64,000 nucleotides of DNA from Oreohelix idahoensis (lineage: Eukaryota > Mollusca > Gastropoda > Stylommatophora > Oreohelicidae). The DNA is taken from contig JAMPIV010009909.1 of NCBI GenBank assembly GCA_024509875.1, positions 1 through 64,000 of the forward strand, in the 5' to 3' direction. The translations under genes and the position numbers were made by a program. Of this stretch, positions 10,080-21,111 are shown in pieces (position 1 is the first letter of the stretch; every line of letters begins with the position of its first letter). The notes beneath the pieces are model-generated. The model ran no database searches. It was given only the letters and a program-made list of their open reading frames with translations, and was not told the origin of the DNA.

Positions 10080-10887
10080 GTGGCGATAAGAGTAGAAGAG
10101 AAAAACGGATAGACTTAATAAGTTTAGCCAGCAGGTGGGCTTGAACATCAATTTAAAGAATTCAAAGGTCATGACGCTCAATGTTAGCAACCCTGAGCCC
10201 ATATCAGTAAGGAATCAGCAACTGGTACAGACAGACACCTTCACATACCTAGGATGCATAGAAACACCAGACGGCGGGGCAGGCAAATACATCAACATCA
10301 GAATGAATAAGGCAAGAACAGCCTTTTTTAGCCTAAACAACATCTGGAAGTCCTCTCAATACAGCACAAGGACAAAATTAAGATTATATCAGAGCTGTGT
10401 GATTTCTGTGCTTCTCTATGGTGTGGAATGCTGGAGAGTTACAGAAAAGAAAATGTCGAAATTGTCCTCTTTTCACACAACATGCCTAAGAAAAATTCAC
10501 CGAATCTTTTGGCCGAATACCATCACCAACCAAGATCTGCTTACTCGGAGCAAGCAAGAGGACATGCACACATCATAGCTGGCAGACGCTGGAGCTGGGT
10601 TGGCCATGTCCTCAGAAAAGACCCCGATGCCATCACAATAACAGCTATGCTTTGGACCCCTGAAGGAAAACGAAAGAGAGGCCGACCAAAAACAACCTCG
10701 CGGAGGACTGTGGAGGCTGAGATGCAAAGAATGAACCAGAGTTGGGGCACTGTACGAAGGATGGCCACAGACCGAGCAAAGTGGAATCAATTTGTTGTTG
10801 CCCTACAAGACGCCACTAGGCGTGATGGCCACTGACTGCTTTGACGGTCGGCGGCTAAAGATCAAAGAAGAAAGAAGTGGTGATAAG
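10080..10887 (+). mobile_element. 5'-truncated RTE-like LINE inserted in X1 gag, with 11-bp target duplication
   Basis: The LINE body is 10,091-10,876, flanked by GTGGCGATAAG (10,080-10,090) and GTGGTGATAAG (10,877-10,887), which differ by one base. The plus-strand frame gives KTDRLNK, QQVGLNINLK, FTYLGCIETPDGGA, LRLYQSCVISVLLYGVECWRV, then after a frameshift near 10,565 GRRWSWVGHVLRKD, TPEGKRKRGRPKTT and SWGTVRRMA, the RT C-terminal end. The tail is GATCAAAGAAGAAAGAA. It matches the 3' end of the LINE at 55,898-59,029, so they are one family. Confidence 0.85.
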
Positions 10888-11201
10888 TTGCTTGATGATG
10901 TACATGCTGTCGCAATGGCTACCGGTTCAACTCTTTGAGCCTGTCCCTGCATCTCTAACTGCTTCATCTTCAGTGCATGCTCGCGTTCATCTTTCTCACT
11001 TCTTTCCTTAGCTTCTACAGCTTTTATCCTCTCATCTATTTCTGCTAACTTTATTCGCTCTTCTCTTTCAGCTTTTGCTGATTCTCGAGCGTAATACTTA
11101 TCAGTCTCGACACTGACATAATTAGCAAGGGCCACCCCACTATATCCTAGATCTCTACCAGCCTCCCCTAGTGCTGCCTTAAGCTTAACTACTTCAGCCA
11201 T
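10888..11201 (-). pseudogene. X1 gag N-terminus (coiled coil)
   Basis: An ATG at 11,201 starts MAEVVKLKAALGEAGRDLGY, followed by a highly charged helix (KAEREERIKLAEIDERIKAVEAKERSEK, quoted as a landmark only by its heptad pattern of E/K/R) and KQLEMQGQAQRVEP. The LINE insertion then interrupts it. The same N-terminus is found intact in element R at 46,139. Confidence 0.8.
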
Positions 11202-11589
11202 CTTTTGCTGTTATAGTCCACACTGAGTAAGCTAGTGCTACCTTCCAATAGTATTTCTAACACCAAGCAAATACTAACTAATTATATATCAAACTGCTGG
11301 AGAATGAAATTACTACAGTTATGGAGACTATGTAATTCAAAGAAATACAAAATCATGAACTAAATTAAAACACAACATATATAAATGGATTCACCAAATC
11401 AATGCCTGAGCTAATTTCTATGGCAAAATTATTGCCTGAAGTTCTAGAAAAAAATTTCTCTTTCTAGAGCTAAACTGAGTGAAAATACATGTGTTCAAAT
11501 GTTAGACTGTAATGAATGAATGAATGATGCTATCCCAGAGGTATGATATATATTTATATATAAAATTCAATCTCGCACTGAGACCCCAG
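11202..11589 (-). other. X1 leader with primer-binding site
   Basis: This is the untranslated stretch between gag and the LTR. Next to the LTR the minus strand reads CTGGGGTCTCAGTGCGAGATTG, a decayed version of the TGGTGTCTCGGTCCGGGATT primer-binding site of element R. No other feature is seen. Confidence 0.6.
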
Positions 11590-11958
11590 TGTGGCGTAGC
11601 GTAGGAAGGATAAAAATTTATTTTAGAAGAAATAATAGATATGAATATAAAAGTGAAGTTTTCCTGGATCACCCCGAGGAAGATTTGGCTCAAGAAATCC
11701 TGTTGGGTTTCTCCACCGCTGAAGGGAGACAAAGAGTGTAAATTCTCCTAACTAGACAAGGTCTAGAAAAGGTTGTAAGGATATATTTGGTCTCTCGCTA
11801 CCATAGTCCCCTTCTCAGTTATCTATTATGATTATCCTTAATTGTACTGGAATTATATTATATTTTACGAGGCCCCCCCCCCCTCCCCCTCCCTTATAAA
11901 TGAAGATAAACATCAGACAATATGTAACATCTAATAGAAGGAACAAGCCATGGGGTAC
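11590..11958 (-). repeat. X1 5' LTR, first part
   Basis: Starts TGTGGCGTAGCG on the plus strand and continues at 21,112 after the nested element. It matches the R LTR (for example the GAGGTATGATA / TTTGGCTCAAG / GTCTCTCGCTACC blocks), but it is shorter. Confidence 0.75.
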
Positions 11959-13031
11959 TGTTACGTACATTTATTACCTAAGGGGGGTAGTCTTCGGTCC
12001 TGCCAAATGTACGCACCAGTCTTGATATAGTTATATTATTTGTGCGGTCGAATGATTCGCGCACTGACGTGCACGAAGCAGTGAGTGTTGCTTTGGGACG
12101 CACGGGTAACCTAGTTGAGTAGTTTCTGACGTCATGATTTGAAGGGCAACATGGAACTTGTTTATGTCCATGATTGTTATATTATATTTGTATTCAATGG
12201 CATGTTTATGGAAAGCCATTTATTCTAGTGATCTGTATTGGTCTTCAGGTCGAAACCAATAGCAGCAATGTCACGTAAGTTATCGCCCCACTTCTTATTT
12301 AAAGCTGTATTATAAGGCCGCTCTAATACTAGTCTAGCGGGAAGATGTTATTCCTAGAATGGATCTACAGAGTCGTTTGCCTTTAGGATTTGTATCGTAG
12401 AAGAAGGATTCCTACGAGTGGAAGAAGTTATTGATTACCTTATGCACATGTTTTAATATGCTGTTACAACAATGCCAGAAGCGTGGCATAGAATGGGAGA
12501 GGTTAGCCAACTGGAATCTCTAACCTGTTCGTATTATCGTGTATGACTTTGTTTGAAACTATATGCTATCTAACGTTATGTTTTTGGAGAACGTATGGGA
12601 TTGTGAAGTATGATATGGAAGATTTTATCCTGGAGTATGAATACGTTACCATGACAGACGTCCTTGAGAGAAGGTCAACGGACTTGAATGAGAAGAATAG
12701 TATACGGTAACAGTTTTGTGATCCTTAGTCACTTGAGTCAGAGGACTTTATGGTAGAGAATCTTCAGGAACTTTAAAAGTAATTACCATTATGCTGATGT
12801 ATGATCTTTGCGCCTGTGACGATGTTAGTCTTGTCCACTCCGTCTGTGTCATGTTGAATAAAATCGATGTACAGTCATCACCGACTTATGTACTGCCAGT
12901 ACTTGCCCAGTTCACTACTTGTTGAAGTTCGTTGGAAGAATATTGTTGACATTCGTTCATTTTAACCATTCGCGTTTGAAGCTACCTCTTCACCAGTATA
13001 AACTGTACTCAACTATAAAACGAACTCAACA
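11959..13031 (+). repeat. 5' LTR of the Gmr1-like element
   Basis: 1,073 bp, TG...CA ends. Contains a TTATTTAAAGCTGTATTATAAGG stretch near 12,296-12,320 (TATA-like) and AATAAAATCGATG near 12,856 (polyadenylation signal). Nearly identical to 20,035-21,106. Confidence 0.93.
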
Positions 13032-13036
13032 GTAAT

Positions 13037-13051
13037 TGGTGCTCCAGTGTG
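13037..13051 (+). promoter_or_regulatory. Primer-binding site
   Basis: TGGTGCTCCAGTGTG starts five bases after the LTR. It begins with the TGG complementary to a tRNA CCA end. The tRNA species is not identified. Confidence 0.6.
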
Positions 13052-14076
13052 TTTATGAAATCTAGAATTGGTGGCCAGTGTGGTTATGAAATCTAGAATT
13101 TCACAGGAAACGTACCCTATACAAGTATCAGCAATGGAAGATCTGAACTTTCAAGGCGACAACATCTTAGGATCATCTGAAGATCTGAACTTTCAAGGCG
13201 ACAACATCTTGGGATCATCTCTTAGTCACTATTACGTGCGAGCTGTGGTCTAATACTCAGAACGAAGTATTTTATCCTCACACGTCCATACATGGAGACG
13301 AGGCACATTGATTTTTTACCTGCACGCGAGTTAAGTATAACGTGTTCTCCTTATACGCTTTATTACTTTTAGCTGTGCCTTCCGTGATATGTCCATATCT
13401 ATATTTTACATGTTACATGTTATATGTGTTGTATTCTTCGTGCGAGGTTGGGAATGGCGACTTAGGACGGGAAAATACCAGTTTCACCACAGGTCCGTCT
13501 TAAGTGTTCTGTAGGACATTATTTTGCAGACTTCCCGCAGTGGAATGTTCCTATGCGTGAGCATAGAAGGATCTTTGGTCCACTGTGTCTGGTAGTCTGT
13601 GACACCTGACTGTGTTAGCTGTAGTGTCAAGTTTTAATCGTTGTTTTTGGCAGCTATTTTTACTTGTACCTTAGTTTCAGGATGTATTTTGTATGTGATT
13701 ATTGTCCGTCTCACCTTTCCTGTCATTCAGTTTTTTACAAAGCATATGTTTTTACACTGTGGTGTCTATTGTCCTGTTGAATATTTGATCGCAGTTATCA
13801 TCGTAATTCTTTACGACATTCCATTTTAGTTCCATATATTATTTTCATTGGATTTCTGCGAACGTTTTCATTTGTCATAAATATCGTGTCGCGTCAGTAT
13901 TGTGCTATTGTCTGTCACGTTATTGCTTTCACATCATTTCATGTTATAAATTACATTATTAATTATAAATATTATTGCCTATAATATAAATTGATTTTAC
14001 CGTTCTAGAACAGGAACGAAGACCACTAGTTGTAGTAACACTTTTAAATAGTATTATTACATAATAATATTGAATA
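13052..14076 (+). other. Leader of the Gmr1-like element
   Basis: About 1 kb between the primer-binding site and gag, without a convincing gene. It contains an exact-looking 42-bp tandem duplication at 13,137-13,178 and 13,179-13,220 (one A/G difference) that starts GAAGATCTGAACTTTCAAGG. The 61-residue open frame across it is a by-product. Confidence 0.6.
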
Positions 14077-16343
14077 ATGGCTACCTTAGACTATTTTATT
14101 AAGCAAGCTAAGGCGCTTAATATACCTCAGGAAGAGATTAGATCATTTGCTATGACAGAATATAAAGAATCTCAAAGGTTAGAATCTCAAAGTTGGATGC
14201 TGAAAAGTTACGTTTGGAAAATTTGAAATTTGAGGCAGATCAAAAACGGACTGAGGCTGAGGAAGAGGAGAAAAAAATGAGATTAACTGCTGAGGAGGAT
14301 GAAAAGAAGAGGAAATTTATAGCTGAGGAAGAGGAGAAAAAAATGAGATTGGCCGCTGAATTAGAAGAGAAACGATTTCAGCGAGAAGCAGAACAGAAGC
14401 AAAAGGAGTCTGAAGAAAGACTTAAAATTGAAATGGAACAGAAACAAAAAGAAATGGAAGAGAGGAGATTAATAGCTGAACAAAATGTAAAACGACTTCA
14501 GCTTGAGATGGAAGAGAATGAAAAAAAACGACAGCATGAACTGAAATTAGCAGAGTCAGAATATGAGAGAATTAGGTTAACGCAGGAATCTAATTCTCAG
14601 AGAACTTCTGAAAGCCAAACTTCATCCAGACAGGATCATTTTAAGGAAATTCACCTTAAATTACCAAAATTTAATCCCCCGTCTGATGACGTGATATTCT
14701 TCCTAGATAGGTTTGAGGCCACTTGTGGGTCTTATAACGTGGATAAAGCGCTATACTGTACATATTTATCCAGATTACTTACAGGGGATGCATTAGCAGT
14801 TTATCATACCACCAGCATTGGTGAGAAAAATGACTATAATGCTCTTAGAGCGGCACTTCTGCAAAAATTCCAAATGACAGAAGACGAATATCGTTTAAGA
14901 TTTCATACATTACTACCTCAATCTGGCAGAAATTTTAGTGATTTTCTGTCACAGATACGACTAACATTAGAAAGATGGATCGAATTATCCAAAATTGAAA
15001 AGTCGTATGAAGGTCTCTTCGATTTACTGATGCGCGATAAGGTACTTTCGTTTGTAAATCCTACATTTCTCGCATTTTTACACGAAAGGAAACCTTTATC
15101 AATGAAAAATTTAGAAGAACATGCAAAAAATTTTTGCACTGCTCACCCAACCATGGATCTAAGTAATGCACAGATTAAGAATGAATTGCCTGTTGCTTTT
15201 GCAGCACAACAAAACAATTTTTCACGCAATCGTTCTTTTAGTGCTGATAGGTATGTCAATAAGGGAAATAATTACAATTTTAACAATGATAACTTTTACA
15301 AAGGGAAGCAATTTCAACAATCTGCTCCATTTAATGTTTCTTGGAACCAAACTCACAGATCACGAGATTTTGGTAACAATAATTTTAAAAATAATCAAGG
15401 ACATTATAATAAACAAAACTGGAGATCAAAATCTCAGGGTCCGCAAAACAGACAAGGTTCTTGGAATAAAAATTTTAAAGAACAGCATAACTTTAATTAT
15501 ACAAACTATCGGACTCGTCCAAATTTTAACTCTAGCAGAAACGACAATTTTGGCAATTTTAATGACAATAATCAAAATCGATCGCGTCGCAGAGATAGAT
15601 CGTCAAGTAATACGGTTAGACATTCTAATGTCTCTTTAATTGATACACAGGCTAACATTGAACAGGGTAAAGTAGCTGAAACTCACAATGCTATGTCTTG
15701 TTCTCTTGATTGTACCCAGGTGAAAGACTGTCCAGAATGCTCTACTCTTTTCCAGCCCAAGGCGATCACGACGCTGCGTTGCGGACATACCTTGCCTAGT
15801 CTACCTGCAGTCTGTACGGCCACTGCTGCGTCAGCACACCAGGGACAGGGCTCTCTTAAGTTTAACAGAGGATTTGTTAACAATATTTCATGCTCTCTTT
15901 TATTCGACTTAGGTTGTACCACTGTGGGCGTCCGGACTTCGCTGATCGACCCTAGTTGTGCGACGGGCAGGGTTGTGAAATGTGTGACGTTTGGCGGAAC
16001 TGTGGAAACATTTCCCACAGCCATTATAACACTTCATACACCATTTTTTTCAGGACAGATCCAGGCTTGTCTTCTTCCAAATCCAATTTGTGATTTAATA
16101 CTTGGTCGCATACATGGTATTAAAGAGTGTTCACCTCAGCAAATTGCTGAATGGGAAGAGCGACATATTCAAACTGCAAATGCAGTAGTGACTAGAGCGC
16201 AAGCTACTAATATGTCGCATGATACACCTATTGAACCTACAGTTCATACCACTTGTGATGATGATGCTCCTATTTCACGGGAGTTGTTTGCTACATTGCA
16301 AAAGAATGATGATTCATTAAAAAAAATTTTTTCAGTATGTTAA
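14077..16343 (+). CDS. Gag-protease polyprotein of the Gmr1-like element
   Basis: The best start is the ATG at 14,077 (MATLDYFIKQAKAL), because related gags here also begin with a short helix before a coiled coil. However, one base is missing near 14,190, and the long frame runs from 14,193 to 16,343. Order in the long frame: Lys/Glu-rich coiled coil (residues ~1-150), Ty3-like capsid (about 160-330, IHLKLPKFNP...FFLDRFEATC), an Asn/Arg/Gly/Phe-rich nucleocapsid (about 345-480) instead of a classical CCHC knuckle, a CXXC...CXH cluster (DCPECSTL...RCGH), then the aspartic protease (about 550-650). The protease motif reads FDLGC where D(T/S)G is expected (D at about residue 571), and the C-terminal LILGRIHG strand is present. 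The DLG change may inactivate it. Confidence 0.85.
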
Positions 16344-19137
16344 CAAAAAGAATACAAGCAACAAACTTGCAAAATCTAGACATGACTTTATACTTAAAAA
16401 TGGGATTTTGGTGAGAGTAATACGGGAAAAGGATTCATCCTTATGTTATCAGATCTTAGTCCCATCCTCTATGAGATCTCGTATATTACGACATGCGCAT
16501 GACTCGCAATGTGCGGGCCATATGGGTTTTTCGCGTACCAAATCCAGAGTGCTTTCGGCATTCTACTGGCCAGGCGTCCATAGGGACATCACTCTCTATT
16601 GTCGGTCCTGTTTGATATGTCAGGAAGTTAAGGTACGGGGTCCATTTCATGCGGCTCCTATTCAAGCTGCGGACATCCCGATTAGACCATTTGATAAAAT
16701 GGCCATTGACATTATTGGTCCGATACTTCCATCTGCTAGAGGGCATACGCATATCCTTACGTGCATTGATATGTGCACTCGTTGGCCTGAGGCCATCCCT
16801 CTCAAGAACACTTCATCTGCCAGTGTAGCAGAGGCATTGATGTTAATCTTCTCACGCATTGGTTTTCCACGGAAAATCTTGTCGGATCATGGGGTTCAGT
16901 TCATTTCTGAATCCATGTCTCAAGTTATGAAGACATTAGGTATAGACAGATCTCTTAGTTCTATTTATCATCCGATGTCAAATGGGTTAATTGAGCGTCT
17001 CAATAGGACACTCAAGCAGTTGTTGGGTAAGATGACTCAAGACCATCCCCAAGACTGGGATCGGGTCCTACCCGCTTGTCTCTTTGCGTATCGCGAGGTA
17101 CAAAATCAAGCAACGGGGTTTTCTCCATTCCAGCTTGTTTTTGGCATGCAACCACGCGGTCCGATGTCGTTAATCCACGACTTATTGGTTGACGAGAATA
17201 TTGAAGAGGAAACTCAATCCTCTTATGAGTATGTGATCTCTCTGAGAAAGAGAATCATAGATGCTTGTAGACTAGCTACTGCATCATCTGAACAAGCCAA
17301 AGAAAAAGCTCGTCTATTTGCAAACAAGTATAGACGTCTTCGCCAGCTCATACCTGGTGATGAAGCTTTTGTCTTACTACCTGCGCATAACAATCGTCTT
17401 TTAATTACCTGGAGAGGTCCTTTCAGGATCATCTCAAGAATATCCGATGTCGACTACATCGTTGATGTTAATGGTAAACATAAAACCTTCCACATTAACA
17501 TGTTGAAGGAGTATTACTCACGTCCTGATTATCTACAGTCAGTGTTTCAGGCAACTGACGATCCTACACCTCCTATTCAACACTATTCTAGTTTGTCAGT
17601 CATCCAAGAAGAGGAATCTTCTTTCGATGATGTACAACTACCAATACCAGTTGTACCACTCCATTCCACTGAGAAATGGAATGATGTTACGATCTCATCT
17701 ACTCTTTCGGCTGATCAACGTCAGCAAGTCTCTAATATTCTACACTCGTATGAGGATGTCCTCACTGACATCCCAGGTCATACGTCAGTCATCCAACATG
17801 ACATTATTCTGACTGACGATACGCCTATTCGAGTTCGCCCATATCCTATTCCTTTACACTTTCGTGATAAGGTTGATAAGGAATTGGATGAGATGCTCCA
17901 ATTAAATATAATTGAACCATCTTCATCACCATATTCTTCTTCCATGGTAATCATTAGGAAGAAAGACAACAATATACGTCTTTGCGTAGATTACAGGAAA
18001 TTAAACAAAGTTACAAAATTCGATGCGGAACCATTACCTCTTTTAGATGACTTATTGGAGAGATTATCTCATGCTACATTCTTTTCGAAATTTGACCTTT
18101 CAAAGGGATATTGGCAAGTGCCACTCACTCCTAAAGCAAAGCCATTCACCGCTTTCTCGACACCACGGGGTCTTTTTCAATGGAATTTTATGCCATTCGG
18201 GTTAATGAATGCGCCAGCTACCTTTGTACGCATGATGCGCCGCATATTGTCTCATCGTCCCGATGTCATTACTTATATAGATGACATCTGTCTTTTCAGT
18301 GACTCTTGGGATGAACATATTCAGGGTTTAAAATCTTTACTTTCTACCTTACGGGATTATAACTTAACAGCGAAACCTTCAAAGGCTTTTGTCGGTTTTC
18401 ATGACATCTCCTTTCTTGGTCACCGTATAGGTCGCGGTTTAATGTATACAGAAGACAGTAACGTCTCTAAAATTTTAAACATCTCAGCACCTAAGACAAA
18501 AAAACAAGTGAGGTCGCTCTTAGGACTAATACAGTTCTATTCTAAATTCATCCCTCATTTGTCTACTATAACTGCACCTCTTTCTTCGTTACTAAAAAAA
18601 GGCACATCTAATGTAATAAAGTGGTCGCAGGATCACCAAACGGCTTTAGACTATATAAAACAATTTTTTTCAAATAAGCCTTTTTTAAGGTTGCCTAACA
18701 AAGATCTCACCTTTGTTCTTCGCAGTGATGCTTCTTCCTACGCTATTGCGGCAGTTTTGATGCAGGAATACGGAGGCACCTTATTTCCGGTTATGTACGT
18801 ATCCAGAAAGCTCACAACGAGCGAGATGAAATATTCCGTTCTGGATAAAGAGCTCCTTGCTCTTGTCTGGGCAATCACTAAACTGGATCGTTATCTCCTC
18901 GGATCACACTTTGTGGTGGAGTCTGACCAGAAAGCTCTTACAGCACTGAACACAGGGAACGTTAAGTCATCAAAGTCAGCGCGTTACGCTATAGCGCTTC
19001 AACCGTTCCATTTTGAGATACGAGCTATCCCTGGAGTGCAGAATGTGTTCGCAGACTGTCTATCAAGATGCCCAAGTGAACGTGTCGAAACTAAACCACT
19101 TCCAGATGGTGAAACATCCTCACCGAAACATGAATAA
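16321..19137 (+). CDS. Pol polyprotein: integrase, RT, RNase H (integrase first)
   Basis: The open frame begins after a stop at 16,318 and overlaps the end of gag-protease by about 20 nt. Residue numbers count from the TTG codon at 16,408. Integrase: zinc domain H31/H38/C68/C71, DD35E core with D101, D160 and E196, GPY/F at W335-F339. RT follows: YPIP and FRDKVDKEL, VDYRKLNKV near 528-536, D563 in SKFDLSKGYW, FGLMNAPATF at 597-606, and YIDD at 623-626. RNase H: D774, E815, D840, D883. All catalytic residues that I can place are present, and there is no internal stop over 909 codons, so the enzyme part looks competent. Integrase upstream of a Ty3-type RT is the Gmr1 arrangement. Expression needs a +1 shift or a homopolymer correction at A8T6 (16,319-16,332). 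Confidence 0.92.
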   Translation, partial: KKFFQYVNKKNTSNKLAKSRHDFILKNGILVRVIREKDSSLCYQILVPSSMRSRILRHAHDSQCAGHMGFSRTKSRVLSAFYWPGVHRDITLYCRSCLICQEVKVRGPFHAAPIQAADIPIRPFDKMAIDIIGPILPSARGHTHILTCIDMCTRWPEAIPLKNTSSASVAEALMLIFSRIGFPRKILSDHGVQFISESMSQVMKTLGIDRSLSSIYHPMSNGLIERLNRTLKQLLGKMTQDHPQDWDRVLPACLFAYREVQNQATGFSPFQLVFGMQPRGPMSLIHDLLVDENIEEETQSSYEYVISLRKRIIDACRLATASSEQAKEKARLFANKYRRLRQLIPGDEAFVLLPAHNNRLLITWRGPFRIISRISDVDYIVDVNGKHKTFHINMLKEYYSRPDYLQSVFQATDDPTPPIQHYSSLSVIQEEESSFDDVQLPIPVVPLHSTEKWNDVTISSTLSADQRQQVSNILHSYEDVLTDIPGHTSVIQHDIILTDDTPIRVRPYPIPLHFRDKVDKELDEMLQLNIIEPSSSPYSSSMVIIRKKDNNIRLCVDYRKLNKVTKFDAEPLPLLDDLLERLSHATFFSKFDLSKGYWQVPLTPKAKPFTAFSTPRGLFQWNFMPFGLMNAPATFVRMMRRILSHRPDVITYIDDICLFSDSWDEHIQGLKSLLSTLRDYNLTAKPSKAFVGFHDISFLGHRIGRGLMYTEDSNVSKILNISAPKTKKQVRSLLGLIQFYSKFIPHLSTITAPLSSLLKKGTSNVIKWSQDHQTALDYIKQFFSNKPFLRLPNKDLTFVLRSDASSYAIAAVLMQEYGGTLFPVMYVSRKLTTSEMKYSVLDKELLALVWAITKLDRYLLGSHFVVESDQKALTALNTGNVKSSKSARYAIALQPFHFEIRAIPGVQNVFADCLSRCPSERVETKPLPDGETSSPKHE

Positions 19138-20034
19138 CTTTGTACATTGTTATTGATACTATATTAACGTTTTCTTAGTACGCGAACATTGGTACTACAG
19201 TAACTTTTTATTAATATGGCAACATTGTTAAGAGCTACAAATATACATTTGTTATTCCTATGGAACATATTACACTACATGGCGTGTGCGAGAATATATT
19301 TTATCTTGTATGGAACATTCAGTACATCGTCGCGTCTATTACTAACTAGTTACAACTGAACATTGACAATGAGTGATACTGGAATTATTTAGAATATATT
19401 GTTAACTAGTTATTTGTTAGTAATTAAGGAATATATAAATTAGATTAATTCAACTTAATCTATTTGATTGATTATAAATCACACATCTACTAACTTTATT
19501 AGTTTCTCGCAATACGTGTATTCACGTATCCCACTACATGATATCTCACTTTTAGATAACTAGTCAAACTTACTAGTGTTAGAAAATAGTAAGTGTGTTG
19601 CTTCTTAAAGTGTTTAATTATGCTTTGTTTCATTTTGCATGTTGTATTTTAAAATTTCTCTGTTTTATTGATTCTCTTGTCATTGATCATCATCAGTGTT
19701 GCTGTTCATTTGCATTTTTGAAATCATATGTTTCAAATTTTTTTTGAAAACTTAGTTTTATTATCATTTTTTTTTTATGGTTTCTTCATTTTCATTTTTC
19801 AACTTGTTTTATTTCGAATATTACCACATCGTTCCAAAGTAGGTCGAGTGTGGATGTGTGCTTTAATGCATACTGTCATTTAGTTATATTGATTTCAATT
19901 TAATATTCTTTTCTTAATATGATATAACTTTATGCATTTCATATCTTGTTGTAGTTCTGACTCACCTCTCTCGGGTACTTAGTTCGAAAAAAATTAATAG
20001 AATTAATTTTTTTAAGGGGAGGTGATAAGGTAGC
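19138..20034 (+). other. 3' untranslated region and polypurine tract of the Gmr1-like element
   Basis: 897 nt of AT-rich non-coding sequence. The last part, AAGGGGAGGTGATAAGG at about 20,014-20,030, is the polypurine tract, four bases before the 3' LTR. No extra gene (for example env) is seen. Confidence 0.8.
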
Positions 20035-21106
20035 TGTTACGTACATTTATTACCTAAGGGGGTAGTCTTCGGTCCTGCCAAATGTACGCACCAGTCTTGA
20101 TATAGTTATATTATTTGTGCGGTCGAATGATTCGCGCACTGACGTGCACGAAGCAGTGAGTGTTGCTTTGGGACGCACGGGTAACCTAGTTGAGTAGTTT
20201 CTGACGTCATGATTTGAAGGGCAACATGGAACTTGTTTATGTCCATGATTGTTATATTATATTTGTATTCAATGGCATGTTTATGGAAAGCCATTTATTC
20301 TAGTGATCTGTATTGGTCTTCAGGTCGAAACCAATAGCAGCAATGTCACGTAAGTTATCGCCCCACTTCTTATTTAAAGCTGTATTATAAGGCCGCTCTA
20401 ATACTAGTCTAGCGGGAAGATGTTATTCCTAGAATGGATCTACAGAGTCGTTTGCCTTTAGGATTTGTATCGTAGAAGAAGGATTCCTACGAGTGGAAGA
20501 AGTTATTGATTACCTTATGCACATGTTTTAATATGCTGTTACAACAATGCCAGAAGCGTGGCATAGAATGGGAGAGGTTAGCCAACTGGAATCTCTAACC
20601 TGTTCGTATTATCGTGTATGACTTTGTTTGAAACTATATGCTATCTAACGTTATGTTTTTGGAGAACGTATGGGATTGTGAAGTATGATATGGAAGATTT
20701 TATCCTGGAGTATGAATACGTTACCATGACAGACGTCCTTGAGAGAAGGTCAACGGACTTGAATGAGAAGAATATTATACGGTAACAGTTTTGTGATCCT
20801 TAGTCACTTGAGTCAGAGGACTTTATGGTAGAGAATCCTCAGGAACTTTAAAAGTAATTACCATTATGCTGATGTATGACCTTTGCGCCTGTGACGATGT
20901 TAGTCTTGTCCACTCCGTCTGTGTCATGTTGAATAAAATCGATGTACAGTCATCACCGACTTATGTACTGCCAGTACTTGCCCAGTTCACTACTTGTTGA
21001 AGTTCGTTGGAAGAATATTGTTGACATTCGTTCATTTTAACCATTCGCGTTTGAAGCTACCTCTTCACCAGTATAAACTGTACTCAACTATAAAACGAAC
21101 TCAACA
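20035..21106 (+). repeat. 3' LTR of the Gmr1-like element
   Basis: 1,072 bp, one G shorter than the 5' LTR in the GGGGG run near 20,060. Followed by the GGTAC duplication. Confidence 0.93.
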
Positions 21107-21111
21107 GGTAC

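Larger units (their letters stand above)
11954..21111 (+). mobile_element. Nearly intact Gmr1-like LTR retrotransposon with GGTAC target duplication
   Basis: LTRs at 11,959-13,031 and 20,035-21,106 begin TGTTACG and end CTCAACA. They are flanked by GGTAC at 11,954-11,958 and 21,107-21,111. By eye the LTRs differ at about four sites in 1,072 bp (a G-run indel and three substitutions), so the insertion is recent. It contains a primer-binding site, a gag-protease frame (14,077-16,343), a pol frame (16,321-19,137) ordered integrase, RT, RNase H, and a polypurine tract before the 3' LTR. The integrase-first order with a Ty3-type RT is the hallmark of the Gmr1 group. The target was the LTR of X1. 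Confidence 0.93.

Noticed and set aside
15166..15639. 157-residue Ile/Thr-rich frame on the plus strand
   Set aside because: An off-frame reading of the Asn-rich nucleocapsid of Gag. AT-rich composition explains its length.
16317..16343. Programmed -1 frameshift at the A AAA AAA heptamer
   Set aside because: The heptamer is in the right register for -1 slippage, but pol lies in the +1 phase, so a classical -1 event would not reach it.
12031..20294. 62-residue identical frames at 12,031-12,219 and 20,106-20,294
   Set aside because: Antisense in the two LTRs of the Gmr1-like element. Duplicated with the LTR, no motif.
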